Assembly (NCBI GenBank): GCA_033763975.1
Contig: JANRJM010000013.1
Location: 376,603-434,106, forward strand
Reading direction: 5' to 3'
Length of the DNA stretch: 57,504 bases
Source: Planctomycetota bacterium
GTDB taxonomy: Bacteria; Planctomycetota; Phycisphaerae; Phycisphaerales; UBA1924
In this document: positions 1-8,525 of the stretch, in pieces
Layout of the letters: each line of letters opens with the position of its first letter
Numbering within the stretch: the first letter of the stretch is position 1
Made by a program: the position numbers and the translations under genes
Notes under the pieces: model-generated
What the model saw: the letters and a program-made list of their open reading frames with translations, nothing else
What the model was told of the DNA's origin: nothing
Databases searched by the model: none

Positions 1-1581
1 CGGCACGCCCTTGTTGTCGCGCGACTTGTCGAGCGCCTCGACCAGTTCCGCCGCCACCGTCCGCAGACGCTGCGGGTTCGGCATCGTCTCGCCGGCGTAC
101 CGCACGCCCACCAGTTCCGGGCGTTCCTCGAAGAGCACGCGCAGGTTCACCGCGGCCGAGAGGTACAGCCCCGCGCCGATCTGCGCGTGCAGACGCCCGA
201 GCATCGACACGACGTCGCCCGGGCGCATCGCCAGCGCCCGCGCGAAGTGCTCTTCCGCGTCGAAGTACTGCCCCTGCCCGATGAGCCGCTGCCCCGTCGC
301 CACGTGGTCGGCGTACAGGTCGCCCGGGTTCGGCGCGTCGAGCAGGTACGACTCGACCGTGCCCCCCATGTCGCGGATGGCGTCCAGCAGCGCGCGGTCG
401 ACGTTCGTCACGCGCGCGGAGCGCTCGGTCGCCAAGTCGCGCTCGTCCGCGCGCGTGGCCGTGCCTTGCGTCAGCCCACGATCCTTCAGCCGCCCGCGCA
501 GCGAACGCAGCGACTCGACCCAGGCCGGCTCGCGGAAGCCCTGCACGCCCGCGGTCGGCTGGCCCGTCGAACCCGCCCCCGGCCCGCCCGGCGCCTGCAG
601 GCCCGGCACCGGCGAGCCCGGCGTCTGCCCGCCCGGCGTCAGGCCTCCCGGGGTCAGGCCTCCCGGGGTCTGGTTTCCGGGTGTCTGGCCACCGGGAGAT
701 TGCGGCCCGGCGGGCTGCGAGCCCGCGGGCGCGCCCGGGGTGGCGTCGGCGGGCGCATCGGCCCCCAGGGGCTTCAGGCGCGCTTCCATCCGAGAGACCA
801 GGTCGTCGTACGCCGTCCGCACCGCGAGGTCCTGGCGCCGATCGGGGGCGGTCGTGGCGGCGCTCGCGTTCGCGACGGGGCGCTGCGCGTTCATGGCGGC
901 GGTTTCCGGGTCCACCAGCAGCCCGGCCGTCAGGTCCGCGACGAGCGGGTCGTTCCGCACGCCCAGCAGGCTCGACGCGGTGATCCGCTCGTAGCGGCTC
1001 TCGACCTGGCGCGTGCCGACAACCGCGGGGCTGAGCGATCGCGTGGACGAGAATGCGGCGGTCGATCGCAGCGTGCCCATCTGCGGCGCGATCGAGTCGG
1101 ACCCCTCGGCGTCGAAGGGCGAGCTCGAATACGTGGGCGCGCGCAGGCGCTGCCCGGGGGGCGCGGGCGGGCCGAAATCCAGCCCGCCGCCCAGGCGCGT
1201 CACGGTTCCGACCTGGTCGCGGGTGTTGCCGGTCGTGAAGGCATACTGGTACTGGATGGACTCCGAGCCCCGCCAGCCCATTCCCAGCCCGCCGCTGTAG
1301 GAATCGCGCCGGAACCGGAAGAGCGAATCAGAGCCGAGCGCGGCGCGGAACTCGCCGACGTCGGAATAGGGGGGCGCGATCTGCAGCGACCGCCCGCCGG
1401 TGGCGTGCCCGGTCACGATCGCGTTGCGCAGGCGCACTTCCTCGCGGATGTCCAGCGGGCGCACCTCGCGGATGCCGGTGCGCTGCAGGCCCGTGCCGTC
1501 GCCCAGGGCGTGCTGCGCCAAGGCGGCCGGCGCCACGAGGGTTCCGCCCGCCGCCGCGATGATCCACTGCGTCCGTCGCAT
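1..1581 (-). CDS. Secreted repeat protein with TPR-like C-terminal part (3' end outside window)
   Basis: The frame is open from the ATG at 1581 to the window edge, giving 527 codons with no stop, so the C-terminus is missing. A GGAGGT Shine-Dalgarno lies 6 nt before the ATG. The N-terminus (MRRTQWIIAAAGGTLVAPAALAQ) is a typical signal peptide, so the protein is probably exported. Residues of about 290-335 are a Pro-Gly-Gly-x-Thr pentapeptide run that looks like a flexible linker. Residues of about 415-495 contain helical pairs such as GQYFDAEEHFARALAMRPGD, which is TPR-like. The middle region is not recognised. It is divergent from metG. The role is unknown; a cell-envelope structural or scaffold protein is a guess from the signal peptide and repeats. 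Confidence 0.8.
   Translation of the reverse strand, partial: MRRTQWIIAAAGGTLVAPAALAQHALGDGTGLQRTGIREVRPLDIREEVRLRNAIVTGHATGGRSLQIAPPYSDVGEFRAALGSDSLFRFRRDSYSGGLGMGWRGSESIQYQYAFTTGNTRDQVGTVTRLGGGLDFGPPAPPGQRLRAPTYSSSPFDAEGSDSIAPQMGTLRSTAAFSSTRSLSPAVVGTRQVESRYERITASSLLGVRNDPLVADLTAGLLVDPETAAMNAQRPVANASAATTAPDRRQDLAVRTAYDDLVSRMEARLKPLGADAPADATPGAPAGSQPAGPQSPGGQTPGNQTPGGLTPGGLTPGGQTPGSPVPGLQAPGGPGAGSTGQPTAGVQGFREPAWVESLRSLRGRLKDRGLTQGTATRADERDLATERSARVTNVDRALLDAIRDMGGTVESYLLDAPNPGDLYADHVATGQRLIGQGQYFDAEEHFARALAMRPGDVVSMLGRLHAQIGAGLYLSAAVNLRVLFEERPELVGVRYAGETMPNPQRLRTVAAELVEALDKSRDNKGVP
590..715 (-). repeat. Pentapeptide-coding tandem repeat
   Basis: A 15-bp-periodic repeat inside the first gene encodes successive PGGxT units. 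Positions 638-652 and 653-667 are two perfect copies, and the flanking units are degenerate. The pattern suggests recent slippage or unit duplication that keeps the frame. Confidence 0.7.
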
Positions 1582-1618
1582 GCCGTTACCTCCGTGCCGC
1601 TCCCCCGTTCGGGAAGAG

Positions 1619-1641
1619 TAGGGGGCTTCACCCCCTATACT
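1619..1641 (+). promoter_or_regulatory. metG -10 element with overlapping inverted repeat
   Basis: TATACT at 1636-1641 lies 7 nt before the GTG start of metG, so a transcript would begin at or next to the start codon (leaderless). A perfect inverted repeat, TAGGGGG at 1619-1625 and CCCCCTA at 1631-1637, overlaps the -10 element. It could be an operator or simply a G/C-run palindrome. No good -35 is visible. Confidence 0.5.
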
Positions 1642-1648
1642 CGCCCCC

Positions 1649-3298
1649 GTGCCGAACCCGTACTACCTCACGACCCCGATTTACTACGTCAACGACCGAG
1701 CCCACATCGGTCATTGCTACACCACGACCATTGCGGATGTTCTCGCCCGGTACCAGCGCCTGCTGCGGGGCGAATCGACCCCCCCGACTGGCCCCTCCGA
1801 GGTCTTCCTGCTCACCGGCACCGACGAGCACGCCGATAAGGTCGTGACCAGCGCCGCCGCCAACGGGCACACGCCCCAGGCCTGGTGCGATCGCAACGCC
1901 CAGGCCTTCCGCGAGGCCTTCGCCTTCATGGGCGTCTCGTTCACCGACTTCATCCGCACGACCGAGCCCCGCCACAAGGACCGCGTTCCCGAGTACGTCG
2001 CGGCCCTCATCGCCTCGGGCGACATCTACAAGGGCGAGTACACCGGCTGGTACGACGAGGGCCAGGAGGAGTACGTCACCGAGTCCGCCGCCCGCGACGC
2101 GGGCTTTAAGAGCGTCATCTCGGGGCGTCCGCTCGTCCAGCGCACCGAGGCCTGCTACTTCTTCCGCCTCTCGAAGTACCAGGACGCCCTCCGCGATCTC
2201 ATCGAGAACAACGCCCGGTTCATCCGCCCCAACGCCCGCCGCCAGGAGGTCCTGGGGCGCCTCCGCCAGGGGCTGAACGACGTGCCCGTCTCGCGCCCGG
2301 TGACCGACGATCCCGCCACCCAGTGGGGCATCCGCATCCCCGGCGACCCCTCGCACCGCGTGTACGTCTGGATCGACGCGCTGTTCAACTACCTCACGGT
2401 CGTCGACACGCCCGAGCGCCGGCGCTTCTGGCCGGCGAGCCTGCACCTGATCGGCAAAGACATCCTCTGGTTCCACGCCGTCATCTGGCCGGCGCTCCTG
2501 CTCGCGCTGCGCGCCTCGGGCCCGGCGTACGAGTGGGTCGCCCTGCCCCGCAGCATCTTCGGGCACGGCTGGTGGGTGAGCAACGGGCAGAAGATGTCCA
2601 AGAGCCTGGGCAACTTCATCGACCTCGAGCGCCTGCAGGCATACGCCGCCCGGTACTCGCTGGACGCGCTCCGCTGGCACCTGCTCTCGCAGGGGCCCTT
2701 AGGGGGCACCGACGCGGACTTCTCGCACGACAAGTTCGTCGAGGTGTACAACGCGGACCTCGCCAACGGCGTGGGAAACTGCGTCAGCCGCGTCGGCAAC
2801 ATGATCGAGAAGTACTTCGCGGGCGCGATGCCGCCGTTTGACCCCGCGCCGCTCGCGGGTGTGATCGATGTCCCGGGCGTCTGTCGCGCCGCCGCCGCCG
2901 ACGCGCTGGCCGCACTGGCCGAGGACGATCCCGCCGGATCCGCGGCCCAGGGCGCCAGAATCGTTCGCGCGGTCGACGAGTTCATCGGCGCAACCGCGCC
3001 GTTCAAGCTCGCGAAAGACCCCGCCAACCTCGCGCAGGTCGGGTCGATCCTGGGCGTGTGCGCGGAGGCGCTGCGCGTGGCGTCGGTGCTGTTCGCCCCG
3101 GCGATGCCCGACAAGATGGGCGCGCTCTGGCGGACATGGACCTGCGCGCCCCCGCCCGGGGCCACGCTCGCGGCGCTGCTGGAGTTTGGTGGCCCGCACG
3201 CGCTGCGCGTGGGCCAGCGCATCGCCAAGGGTGACAATCTGTTCCAGCGTGCGAACCCGGCGGACGCGCCGCCGGGGGCCGAGCCGGCGACGCCCTAG
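1649..3298 (+). CDS. metG: Methionyl-tRNA synthetase
   Basis: Charges tRNA-Met with methionine in the cytoplasm. It is a class I synthetase of 549 aa. The N-terminal TTPIYYVNDRAHIGH segment holds the HIGH motif, and QKMSKSLGN at about residues 312-320 is the KMSKS loop. The anticodon-binding helical domain follows. It ends without the C-terminal tRNA-binding (OB-fold) extension that E. coli MetG carries, so it is the short form. The connective-peptide knuckle (around YTGWYDEGQEEYVTE) lacks the paired zinc cysteines of many MetRS enzymes. The GTG start is supported by a -10 element 7 nt upstream; there is no Shine-Dalgarno. It is convergent with the next gene, with a 2-nt gap. Confidence 0.96.
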   Translation: MPNPYYLTTPIYYVNDRAHIGHCYTTTIADVLARYQRLLRGESTPPTGPSEVFLLTGTDEHADKVVTSAAANGHTPQAWCDRNAQAFREAFAFMGVSFTDFIRTTEPRHKDRVPEYVAALIASGDIYKGEYTGWYDEGQEEYVTESAARDAGFKSVISGRPLVQRTEACYFFRLSKYQDALRDLIENNARFIRPNARRQEVLGRLRQGLNDVPVSRPVTDDPATQWGIRIPGDPSHRVYVWIDALFNYLTVVDTPERRRFWPASLHLIGKDILWFHAVIWPALLLALRASGPAYEWVALPRSIFGHGWWVSNGQKMSKSLGNFIDLERLQAYAARYSLDALRWHLLSQGPLGGTDADFSHDKFVEVYNADLANGVGNCVSRVGNMIEKYFAGAMPPFDPAPLAGVIDVPGVCRAAAADALAALAEDDPAGSAAQGARIVRAVDEFIGATAPFKLAKDPANLAQVGSILGVCAEALRVASVLFAPAMPDKMGALWRTWTCAPPPGATLAALLEFGGPHALRVGQRIAKGDNLFQRANPADAPPGAEPATP

Positions 3299-3300
3299 TC

Positions 3301-3615
3301 CTACGCCGCCCGGGGGCCTGTGGGCCCGCCCAGGTCGTCGCCCAGCAGGGCGCGCAGGTTGTCCAACTGGCGTGCGACGCGTTCGATGGCGTCCTCGGCG
3401 TGGTGGGGCCGGCGCGGGGGCGGGGCGATGTCGGGCTCGTCGCGTCCGACCAGGCGCGGGCGCGGGCCGCCCGTCGTCGGGAACGGGATCGCGTCGGTCG
3501 TCTCCGCCTCGTCGTGCAAACGCAAGTTGCCCACGGCCTCGCCCCTTCCGGCACTCCACACGCGCCGGAGAGACATCGGGTGCGATGGAACGGCGATTTC
3601 ACGGTTGAGACGCAT
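3301..3615 (-). CDS. Small hypothetical protein
   Basis: A 104-aa protein that I do not recognise. The N-terminal half is basic, the middle is Pro/Arg-rich (around PDIAPPPRRPHH), and the C-terminal part (EDAIERVARQLDNLRALLGDD) is predicted to be one amphipathic helix. A GGGGGAC stretch 3 nt before the ATG is a weak, close ribosome-binding site. No signal peptide or membrane segment is present. It ends 2 nt from the metG stop in convergent orientation. Its coding status rests on the open frame, the plausible helix and the lack of a better frame here. Confidence 0.5.
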   Translation of the reverse strand: MRLNREIAVPSHPMSLRRVWSAGRGEAVGNLRLHDEAETTDAIPFPTTGGPRPRLVGRDEPDIAPPPRRPHHAEDAIERVARQLDNLRALLGDDLGGPTGPRAA

Positions 3616-3916
3616 GAAGTCCCCCAGATCAGGCAGGCCGGGCCGTCATGCCCCGCACGCCCCCCGCCGCTTGCCGTCGGCGCAGGAGCGAGAACTCGGA
3701 GCGCCGCAACTATCGGACTTCCCGCCCGCGGGCCGTCAGTTCCGCGAGCGCGCCCCGCGGGGATGACCGATAACCATCGGCGCGGGCGGTTGCCGGGGCG
3801 GGTGGCCCCCCGCGCCGCACGGCCCGCCCCCCCGGAATATCGTGCGAACGGGCCGCCTCCACGGGCGGTGCGGGCGTGCCCGAAGGCCGATGAGTCGTGG
3901 CGAAGATCAGCCGCTG
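3616..3916. other. Non-coding stretch before the polysaccharide cluster
   Basis: About 300 nt separate the divergent small gene from the deacetylase. No convincing gene, hairpin or -10/-35 pair was found. It presumably carries the promoter of the exopolysaccharide genes. An in-frame ATG at 3890 (after GAAGG) is an alternative, 9-residue-longer start for the deacetylase. Confidence 0.4.
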
Positions 3917-4861
3917 ATGACCGACGACGCTCGTCAACTCGTGCACGCGCTCTCCTTCGACATTGAGGACTGGTTCCACATCGTCGAGGTGAAGGCGGTG
4001 GAGAACCCGGAGCACTGGCCCCGGCTGTCCGCGGAATCCTCGCTCGTCGAGCGGTACACCGATCTCATCCTGCGCATCTGCGACGAGGGGAATGCCAAGG
4101 CGACCTTCTTCGTGCTCGGGTGGATCGCGGAACGTCACCCCGCCCTGGTCAAGCGCATCGCCGATGCCGGGCACGAACTCGCGACCCACTCGTTCTGGCA
4201 TCGCAAGGTGTATGAACTGACGCCCGAGGTCTTCGCGCGCGACCTGGCCGACTCGCTGGAAGCAATCCGCGCGGGGGCGGCCGGTTCCGGGCCGGGCTCT
4301 GTCGGCGCGGTCCGCGGCTTTCGGGCGCCGTCGTTCTCCATCACGCCCGGAACAGAATGGGCGTTCGACGTGCTGCTGGACGCGGGGCTCTCGTACGACG
4401 CGAGCCTGTTCCCGGGAACTCGGGGGCACGGCGGGTACGCCTGCCCGCCCGGGGCGCACGTCGTGACGACGCCCCGGGGGCGGAAGATCCCGGAGTTGCC
4501 GATGTCGGTGGCGCCGGTGGGTGTTGGGCCGCTGCGCAAGCGCATGTGCTACAGCGGCGGTGGGTACCTGCGTCTGCTGCCGGGATTCATGATCGAGCAG
4601 GGCGTACGCGCCGAGGCCGAAGCGGCGCGCCCGACGGTGGTGTACCTCCACCCGCGCGACTTCGCGCCCGATTGCCCCAAGGTCCGCATGCCCCCCCACC
4701 GCTACTTCAAGTGCTACGTCGGCACGCGGACGACCGAGGCCAAGTTGCGCCGGCTGCTCGCGCGGCACCGGTGGGACACCTGCGCGAACGTGCTGGCCCG
4801 CGCGGGGCTCTTGCACGACACGCCGCCCGCGAGCGGCACGCCTTCGGAGACCCGGCCATGA
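3917..4861 (+). CDS. Polysaccharide deacetylase (NodB-like, DUF3473 type)
   Basis: A predicted metal-dependent carbohydrate esterase of family CE4 that removes N-acetyl groups from a polysaccharide. The HALSFDIEDWFHI segment near the N-terminus matches the first metal-binding block (LSxDxEDWF) of the deacetylases associated with EPS/exosortase loci. KATFFVLGWIAERHPALV, HELATHSFWHRKVYELTPE (the HxxxH motif) and RGFRAPSFS follow in family order. The C-terminal PTVVYLHPRDFAPDCP and HRYFKCYVG segments match the DUF3473 extension. It has 314 aa from this ATG, which places the first motif where the family has it. The gene overlaps the next one by ATGA, which implies translational coupling. No exosortase or PEP-CTERM protein is in the window. 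Confidence 0.9.
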   Translation: MTDDARQLVHALSFDIEDWFHIVEVKAVENPEHWPRLSAESSLVERYTDLILRICDEGNAKATFFVLGWIAERHPALVKRIADAGHELATHSFWHRKVYELTPEVFARDLADSLEAIRAGAAGSGPGSVGAVRGFRAPSFSITPGTEWAFDVLLDAGLSYDASLFPGTRGHGGYACPPGAHVVTTPRGRKIPELPMSVAPVGVGPLRKRMCYSGGGYLRLLPGFMIEQGVRAEAEAARPTVVYLHPRDFAPDCPKVRMPPHRYFKCYVGTRTTEAKLRRLLARHRWDTCANVLARAGLLHDTPPASGTPSETRP

Positions 4862-5463
4862 ACGGCGCCGATACCACCGGCGCACGCCCGGACGCCGCGC
4901 CGGCGAGCGACGCGCCCCCGAGCGGCCCGGAGCGCGCCAGCCCGCACTCGATGGGCAACCGCGTGGCCCGGGTGCTGTGGGGCGTCGTGTACAAGGTGCT
5001 CTTCCGCCCTTCGCCCCGGCCCTGCCACGCCTGGCGAAACTGGCTGCTCCGGTGTTTCGGCGCGAAGCTGCACCGCACGGCCCGGGTGTACCCGACGGCC
5101 AAGGTCTGGGCGCCCTGGCTGCTGGAGATGGGCGAGCGCGCGACCCTGGGCGACGACGTCGACTGCTACTGCGTCGGCGGGGTGACGATCGGGGCGTTCA
5201 CCACGGTGAGCCAGTACACGTTCCTGTGCGGCGCGACACACGACGCGGACCTCGAGTCGTTCCCCCTGCTGCCCAAGCCCGTGCGGATCGGCTCGTGGTG
5301 CTGGGTCGCCGCGGACGTCTTCGTCGCCCCGGGCGTCACGATCGCGGACGGCGTGGTGGTGGGCGCTCGGTCGGGCGTGTTTCGGGACCTTCCGGAGTGG
5401 GTGTTCGCGGCGGGGACGCCCGCGCGCGTGGTCCGCCCGCGAAATCGGCCTCGCCGGGCGTAG
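4858..5463 (+). CDS. WcaF-type acyltransferase (left-handed beta-helix)
   Basis: Predicted O-acetyltransferase that decorates a sugar during exopolysaccharide assembly. The 201-aa protein has a 40-residue Ala/Pro-rich lead, then a hexapeptide-repeat beta-helix. Characteristic pieces are YPTAKVWAPWLLEMGERATLGDDVDCYCVG, VSQYTFLCGATHDAD (the catalytic His region of the CysE/WcaF superfamily), IGSWCWVAADVFVAPGVTIADGVVVGARS, and FAAGTPARVV at the end. The start ATG overlaps the deacetylase stop, so the two are probably made together. Its closest relative in the window is the C-terminal half of the next gene's product. Confidence 0.88.
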   Translation: MNGADTTGARPDAAPASDAPPSGPERASPHSMGNRVARVLWGVVYKVLFRPSPRPCHAWRNWLLRCFGAKLHRTARVYPTAKVWAPWLLEMGERATLGDDVDCYCVGGVTIGAFTTVSQYTFLCGATHDADLESFPLLPKPVRIGSWCWVAADVFVAPGVTIADGVVVGARSGVFRDLPEWVFAAGTPARVVRPRNRPRRA

Positions 5464-5591
5464 TCGAGTCGCACCCCGGTCTGTACGATAGGTGTTCGTC
5501 GCGGGGGCCTCGGGGGGGGAGATGACCGGGGCACGGGCCGCCCCGCCGCCCGTCCGAACCGTCGCCCGTCGGTTCCCGTAGGTCCGTACCC

Positions 5592-7259
5592 ATGCGTGTT
5601 GCTGCCGCCACGCCCGCCTCGAGTGTCGCCCCGGAGGAGGGGTGGGGCTCGCTCACCGCGCCGGTGAGCGTGGTGATCCTGACGCTGAACGAAGAGGTGA
5701 ACATCGCCGACTGCCTGCGCAGCTGCGCGTGGTGCGACGACGTGCACGTGGTGGACTCGGGCTCGACGGACCGCACGGTGGAGATCGCGCGGGCGATGGG
5801 GGCGAAGGTCTACCACAACCCGTTCGAGAGTTTCGGCAAGCAGCGCAACTGGGCGATCGAGCACTGCCCGTGCACGCACGAGTGGATCTTCCACCTCGAC
5901 GCCGACGAACGCTTCACGCCCGCGCTGGTGGGCGCGATGCGCGAGCTGCTCGCGCGCGAGCCGGCGACGGCGGGGTACCACATCCCGCAGAAGTTCATGT
6001 TCATGGGCAAGTGGCTCAAGCGGGCGGCGGTCTACCCGACGTACCAGATGCGCCTCTTCCACAAGACCCGCATGCGCTTCTGCGACTGGGGGCACGGGCA
6101 GCGCGAGATGACCGAGGGCGAGGTCGGCGTGCTCAATGTCCCGTACCTCCACTACGGGCTTTCCAAGGGCCTGTCGGAGTGGATCGACCGGCACAACCGC
6201 TACAGCACCGCCGAGGCCATCGAGGCGGCGAAACTCCTGGGCGAGAAGGCCAACTGGCGGGACGTCTTCAGCAAGGACCCCATCCGCCGCCGCCGCGCAT
6301 ACAAGGAAGTCTCGTACCGCCTGCCCTTCCGCGCGTCGATCCGGCACATCGTGACGCTCTGGGTGCTCGGGGCGGCGTTCGAGGGCAAGCCCGGGCGCAC
6401 CTACGCCCAGCTCCTCAACCTCTACGAGCGCATGATCACGCTGAAGCTCCGCCTCATCCGCGAGAAGGCGGCCCGGCACCGCGCGACCGAATCCCCCGAC
6501 TTCGAACGCGACACCCTCCCCCGCGTGCGCACCGCCGCCCCGCCCCCCGACGACGGGCTGACCAGCCACCGACGCGAGCGCCCCGGGGGCACGAGCGTCG
6601 CCATCCCCCAGAACGGCGACGCGGCGGGCGCGTCCTTCGGGCTGACGCCGCGTGCACCCGACGCCCGCCCCGGCGCGGACGCCGATATCGTGGTGGAGGT
6701 GACCACGCCGACCGGTGACATCGTGCAGTTGTTCCCGGAATCCACCCCGTGGACGTTCAAGCAGAAGGTCTTCCGCGCGATCTGGATGCTCGTGGGCAAG
6801 CCGCTGTTCCGGATGTCGTTCCACAACTGGTACGGCGTGCGTGCCGCGATCCTGCGCCTGTTCGGGGCGCGGGTGGGCGCGGGCGTGCGCATCCGCCCCA
6901 CGGTGAACATCGAGGTGCCCTGGAACCTGCACATCCACGACGGGGTGACGGTGGGCGACTATGCCATCCTTTATTCGCTGGGGGTGATCGAGATCGGCGA
7001 ACGCACGATCGTGAGCCAGTACGCGCACCTATGCGCGGGGACGCACGACTACACCGACCGGCGCTTCCCGCTCATCCGCGACCCGATCATCATCGGTGCC
7101 GACGCCTGGATCGGCGCGGACGCGTTCGTCGGGCCCAACGTCAAGATCGGACGCCTCAGCGTGCTCGGCGCCCGCTCGAGCGCGTACAAGGACCTCCAGC
7201 CGGGGATGGTGTACGCGGGCAACCCGGCGCGCCCGCTCAAGAAGCGCGAGCTCCACTAG
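5592..7259 (+). CDS. Bifunctional glycosyltransferase 2 / WcaF-type acyltransferase fusion
   Basis: A 555-aa two-domain protein. Residues of about 25-300 are a GT-A glycosyltransferase of family 2 resembling the WaaE/KdtX group. Motifs are SVVILTLNEEVNIADCLRS, VVDSGSTDRTVEIA, GKQRNWAI, and WIFHLDADER with the DxD motif. A variable Pro/Arg-rich linker (about 300-390) follows. Residues of about 395-555 are a complete hexapeptide-repeat acetyltransferase with SQYAHLCAGTHDYTD, IIGADAWIGADAFVGPNVKIG and YAGNPARPLKKRE. One chain could add a sugar and acetylate it, or acetylate a neighbouring residue. The order of action is inference. No Shine-Dalgarno is obvious. The 128-nt upstream gap holds nothing recognisable. 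Confidence 0.9.
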   Translation: MRVAAATPASSVAPEEGWGSLTAPVSVVILTLNEEVNIADCLRSCAWCDDVHVVDSGSTDRTVEIARAMGAKVYHNPFESFGKQRNWAIEHCPCTHEWIFHLDADERFTPALVGAMRELLAREPATAGYHIPQKFMFMGKWLKRAAVYPTYQMRLFHKTRMRFCDWGHGQREMTEGEVGVLNVPYLHYGLSKGLSEWIDRHNRYSTAEAIEAAKLLGEKANWRDVFSKDPIRRRRAYKEVSYRLPFRASIRHIVTLWVLGAAFEGKPGRTYAQLLNLYERMITLKLRLIREKAARHRATESPDFERDTLPRVRTAAPPPDDGLTSHRRERPGGTSVAIPQNGDAAGASFGLTPRAPDARPGADADIVVEVTTPTGDIVQLFPESTPWTFKQKVFRAIWMLVGKPLFRMSFHNWYGVRAAILRLFGARVGAGVRIRPTVNIEVPWNLHIHDGVTVGDYAILYSLGVIEIGERTIVSQYAHLCAGTHDYTDRRFPLIRDPIIIGADAWIGADAFVGPNVKIGRLSVLGARSSAYKDLQPGMVYAGNPARPLKKRELH

Positions 7260-7292
7260 CCCGGACCGCCTCCCCGCCGGAACGCCCTCGCG

Positions 7293-8516
7293 ATGACCAC
7301 CACGCTCGAACCGCTCCCCACGCGTGAGGCCGGCACGCACGCACCCCCCCTGCGCGTCGCGTTCGTCGCCAACAACCTGACCCCCTACCGCGTCCAGGCC
7401 CACGTGCGGTTCCGGCGCGAGATCCCCGGGCTCGAGATCCGCACACTCGTCACCTGGGATATCTCGCGGAATCTCTGGGTCTACCGCGAGATGCCCGACA
7501 TCGGCGTCACCACATTCCCGGGCGCGATCGCCGAGAGCATGGTCGGATCCATCGACTACTACGTCAGCGACTTCCGCACCGGCGGACGCGTGATCGCGGA
7601 CCTGGCCGCGTGGCGGCCCGACGCCGTCGTGGTCTGCGGGTACGGCTTCCCCGCCATGATGCGCACCCTCCGCTGGTCGCACGCCCGGGGCATCCCCACG
7701 CTGCTCTGGACGGACAGCAACGCCCACGCCGATACGGCCCGGGGGATCAAACGCGCCGTCAAGAACGCCGTCGTCCGAAGCGTCGTCCGCGCGTGCGACG
7801 CGATCCTCGTGTGCGGGGAGAACGGCGCCCGCTACTGGGCGGCGTACGGCGCCGACTCGTCGCGCATGTTCCGGGTGCCCATCGAGCCCGAGTACCGCCT
7901 CATCGGCGCCTCGCCCCCCGAACTCGTCCGCGAGGTCGCCCGCATGCACGACCTGCGCGAGGGGCGTCGGCGCCTCCTCGTGTGCGCCCGCCTCGTCCCC
8001 GTCAAGGCGGTGGACCAGGCCATCGACGCCTTCTGCGCGATCGCCCGCAAGCGCGAGAACCTGGACCTGGTGATCCTGGGCAACGGCCCGCTCCGCGCCG
8101 AGCTCCAGGGGCGCGTGCCCAGCGTCCTGCGCGAGCGCGTGAAGTTCGCCGGCTTCCAGGACCGCCAGGAGGTCGTCAACGCCTTCTATCAGTTGTGCGA
8201 CGTGCTCGTGCACCCGGCGACGTGGGAGCCCTGGGGCGTGGTGCTGCTGGAGGCCGCCGCCGCCGGGCTCGCCATCATCACCACGACCGTCGTGGGCGCG
8301 GCGCCCGAGACATCGCACGACGGGCTGAACGCGCTTGTCATCCGCCCGAACGACCGGCGGGCGCTCTCGAGGGCGATGATGGACGCGACCGAGCCGGGGC
8401 GCCTGGAGGCGATGAAGGCCGCGTCTCTCCAGATCAGTGCGCACTTCCGCGAGGCGAACGACCCGGTGCGCGGGCTGCGCGACGCGCTGCGGTGCGCGGG
8501 CGTGCGGGGCGTCTGA
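7293..8516 (+). CDS. Glycosyltransferase family 4 (GT-B)
   Basis: A 407-aa retaining GT-B glycosyltransferase, probably adding one sugar of the exopolysaccharide repeat unit from a nucleotide-sugar donor. The N-domain begins at LRVAFVANNLTPYRVQAHVRF, whose TPYR motif is common in this group. The C-domain starts around RRLLVCARLVPVKAVDQAIDAF. The nucleotide-binding E-x7-E motif is in WEPWGVVLLEAAAAG (two Glu). It lies 33 nt after the fusion gene in the same direction and converges on the O-antigen-ligase-like gene with a 9-nt gap. Confidence 0.9.
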   Translation: MTTTLEPLPTREAGTHAPPLRVAFVANNLTPYRVQAHVRFRREIPGLEIRTLVTWDISRNLWVYREMPDIGVTTFPGAIAESMVGSIDYYVSDFRTGGRVIADLAAWRPDAVVVCGYGFPAMMRTLRWSHARGIPTLLWTDSNAHADTARGIKRAVKNAVVRSVVRACDAILVCGENGARYWAAYGADSSRMFRVPIEPEYRLIGASPPELVREVARMHDLREGRRRLLVCARLVPVKAVDQAIDAFCAIARKRENLDLVILGNGPLRAELQGRVPSVLRERVKFAGFQDRQEVVNAFYQLCDVLVHPATWEPWGVVLLEAAAAGLAIITTTVVGAAPETSHDGLNALVIRPNDRRALSRAMMDATEPGRLEAMKAASLQISAHFREANDPVRGLRDALRCAGVRGV

Positions 8517-8525
8517 CGAAGGGCG

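Noticed and set aside
187-1839. Long open frame on the plus strand overlapping the first gene and metG
   Set aside because: High GC creates long antisense frames. The minus-strand frame has a Shine-Dalgarno, signal peptide and repeats, and metG occupies the other end.
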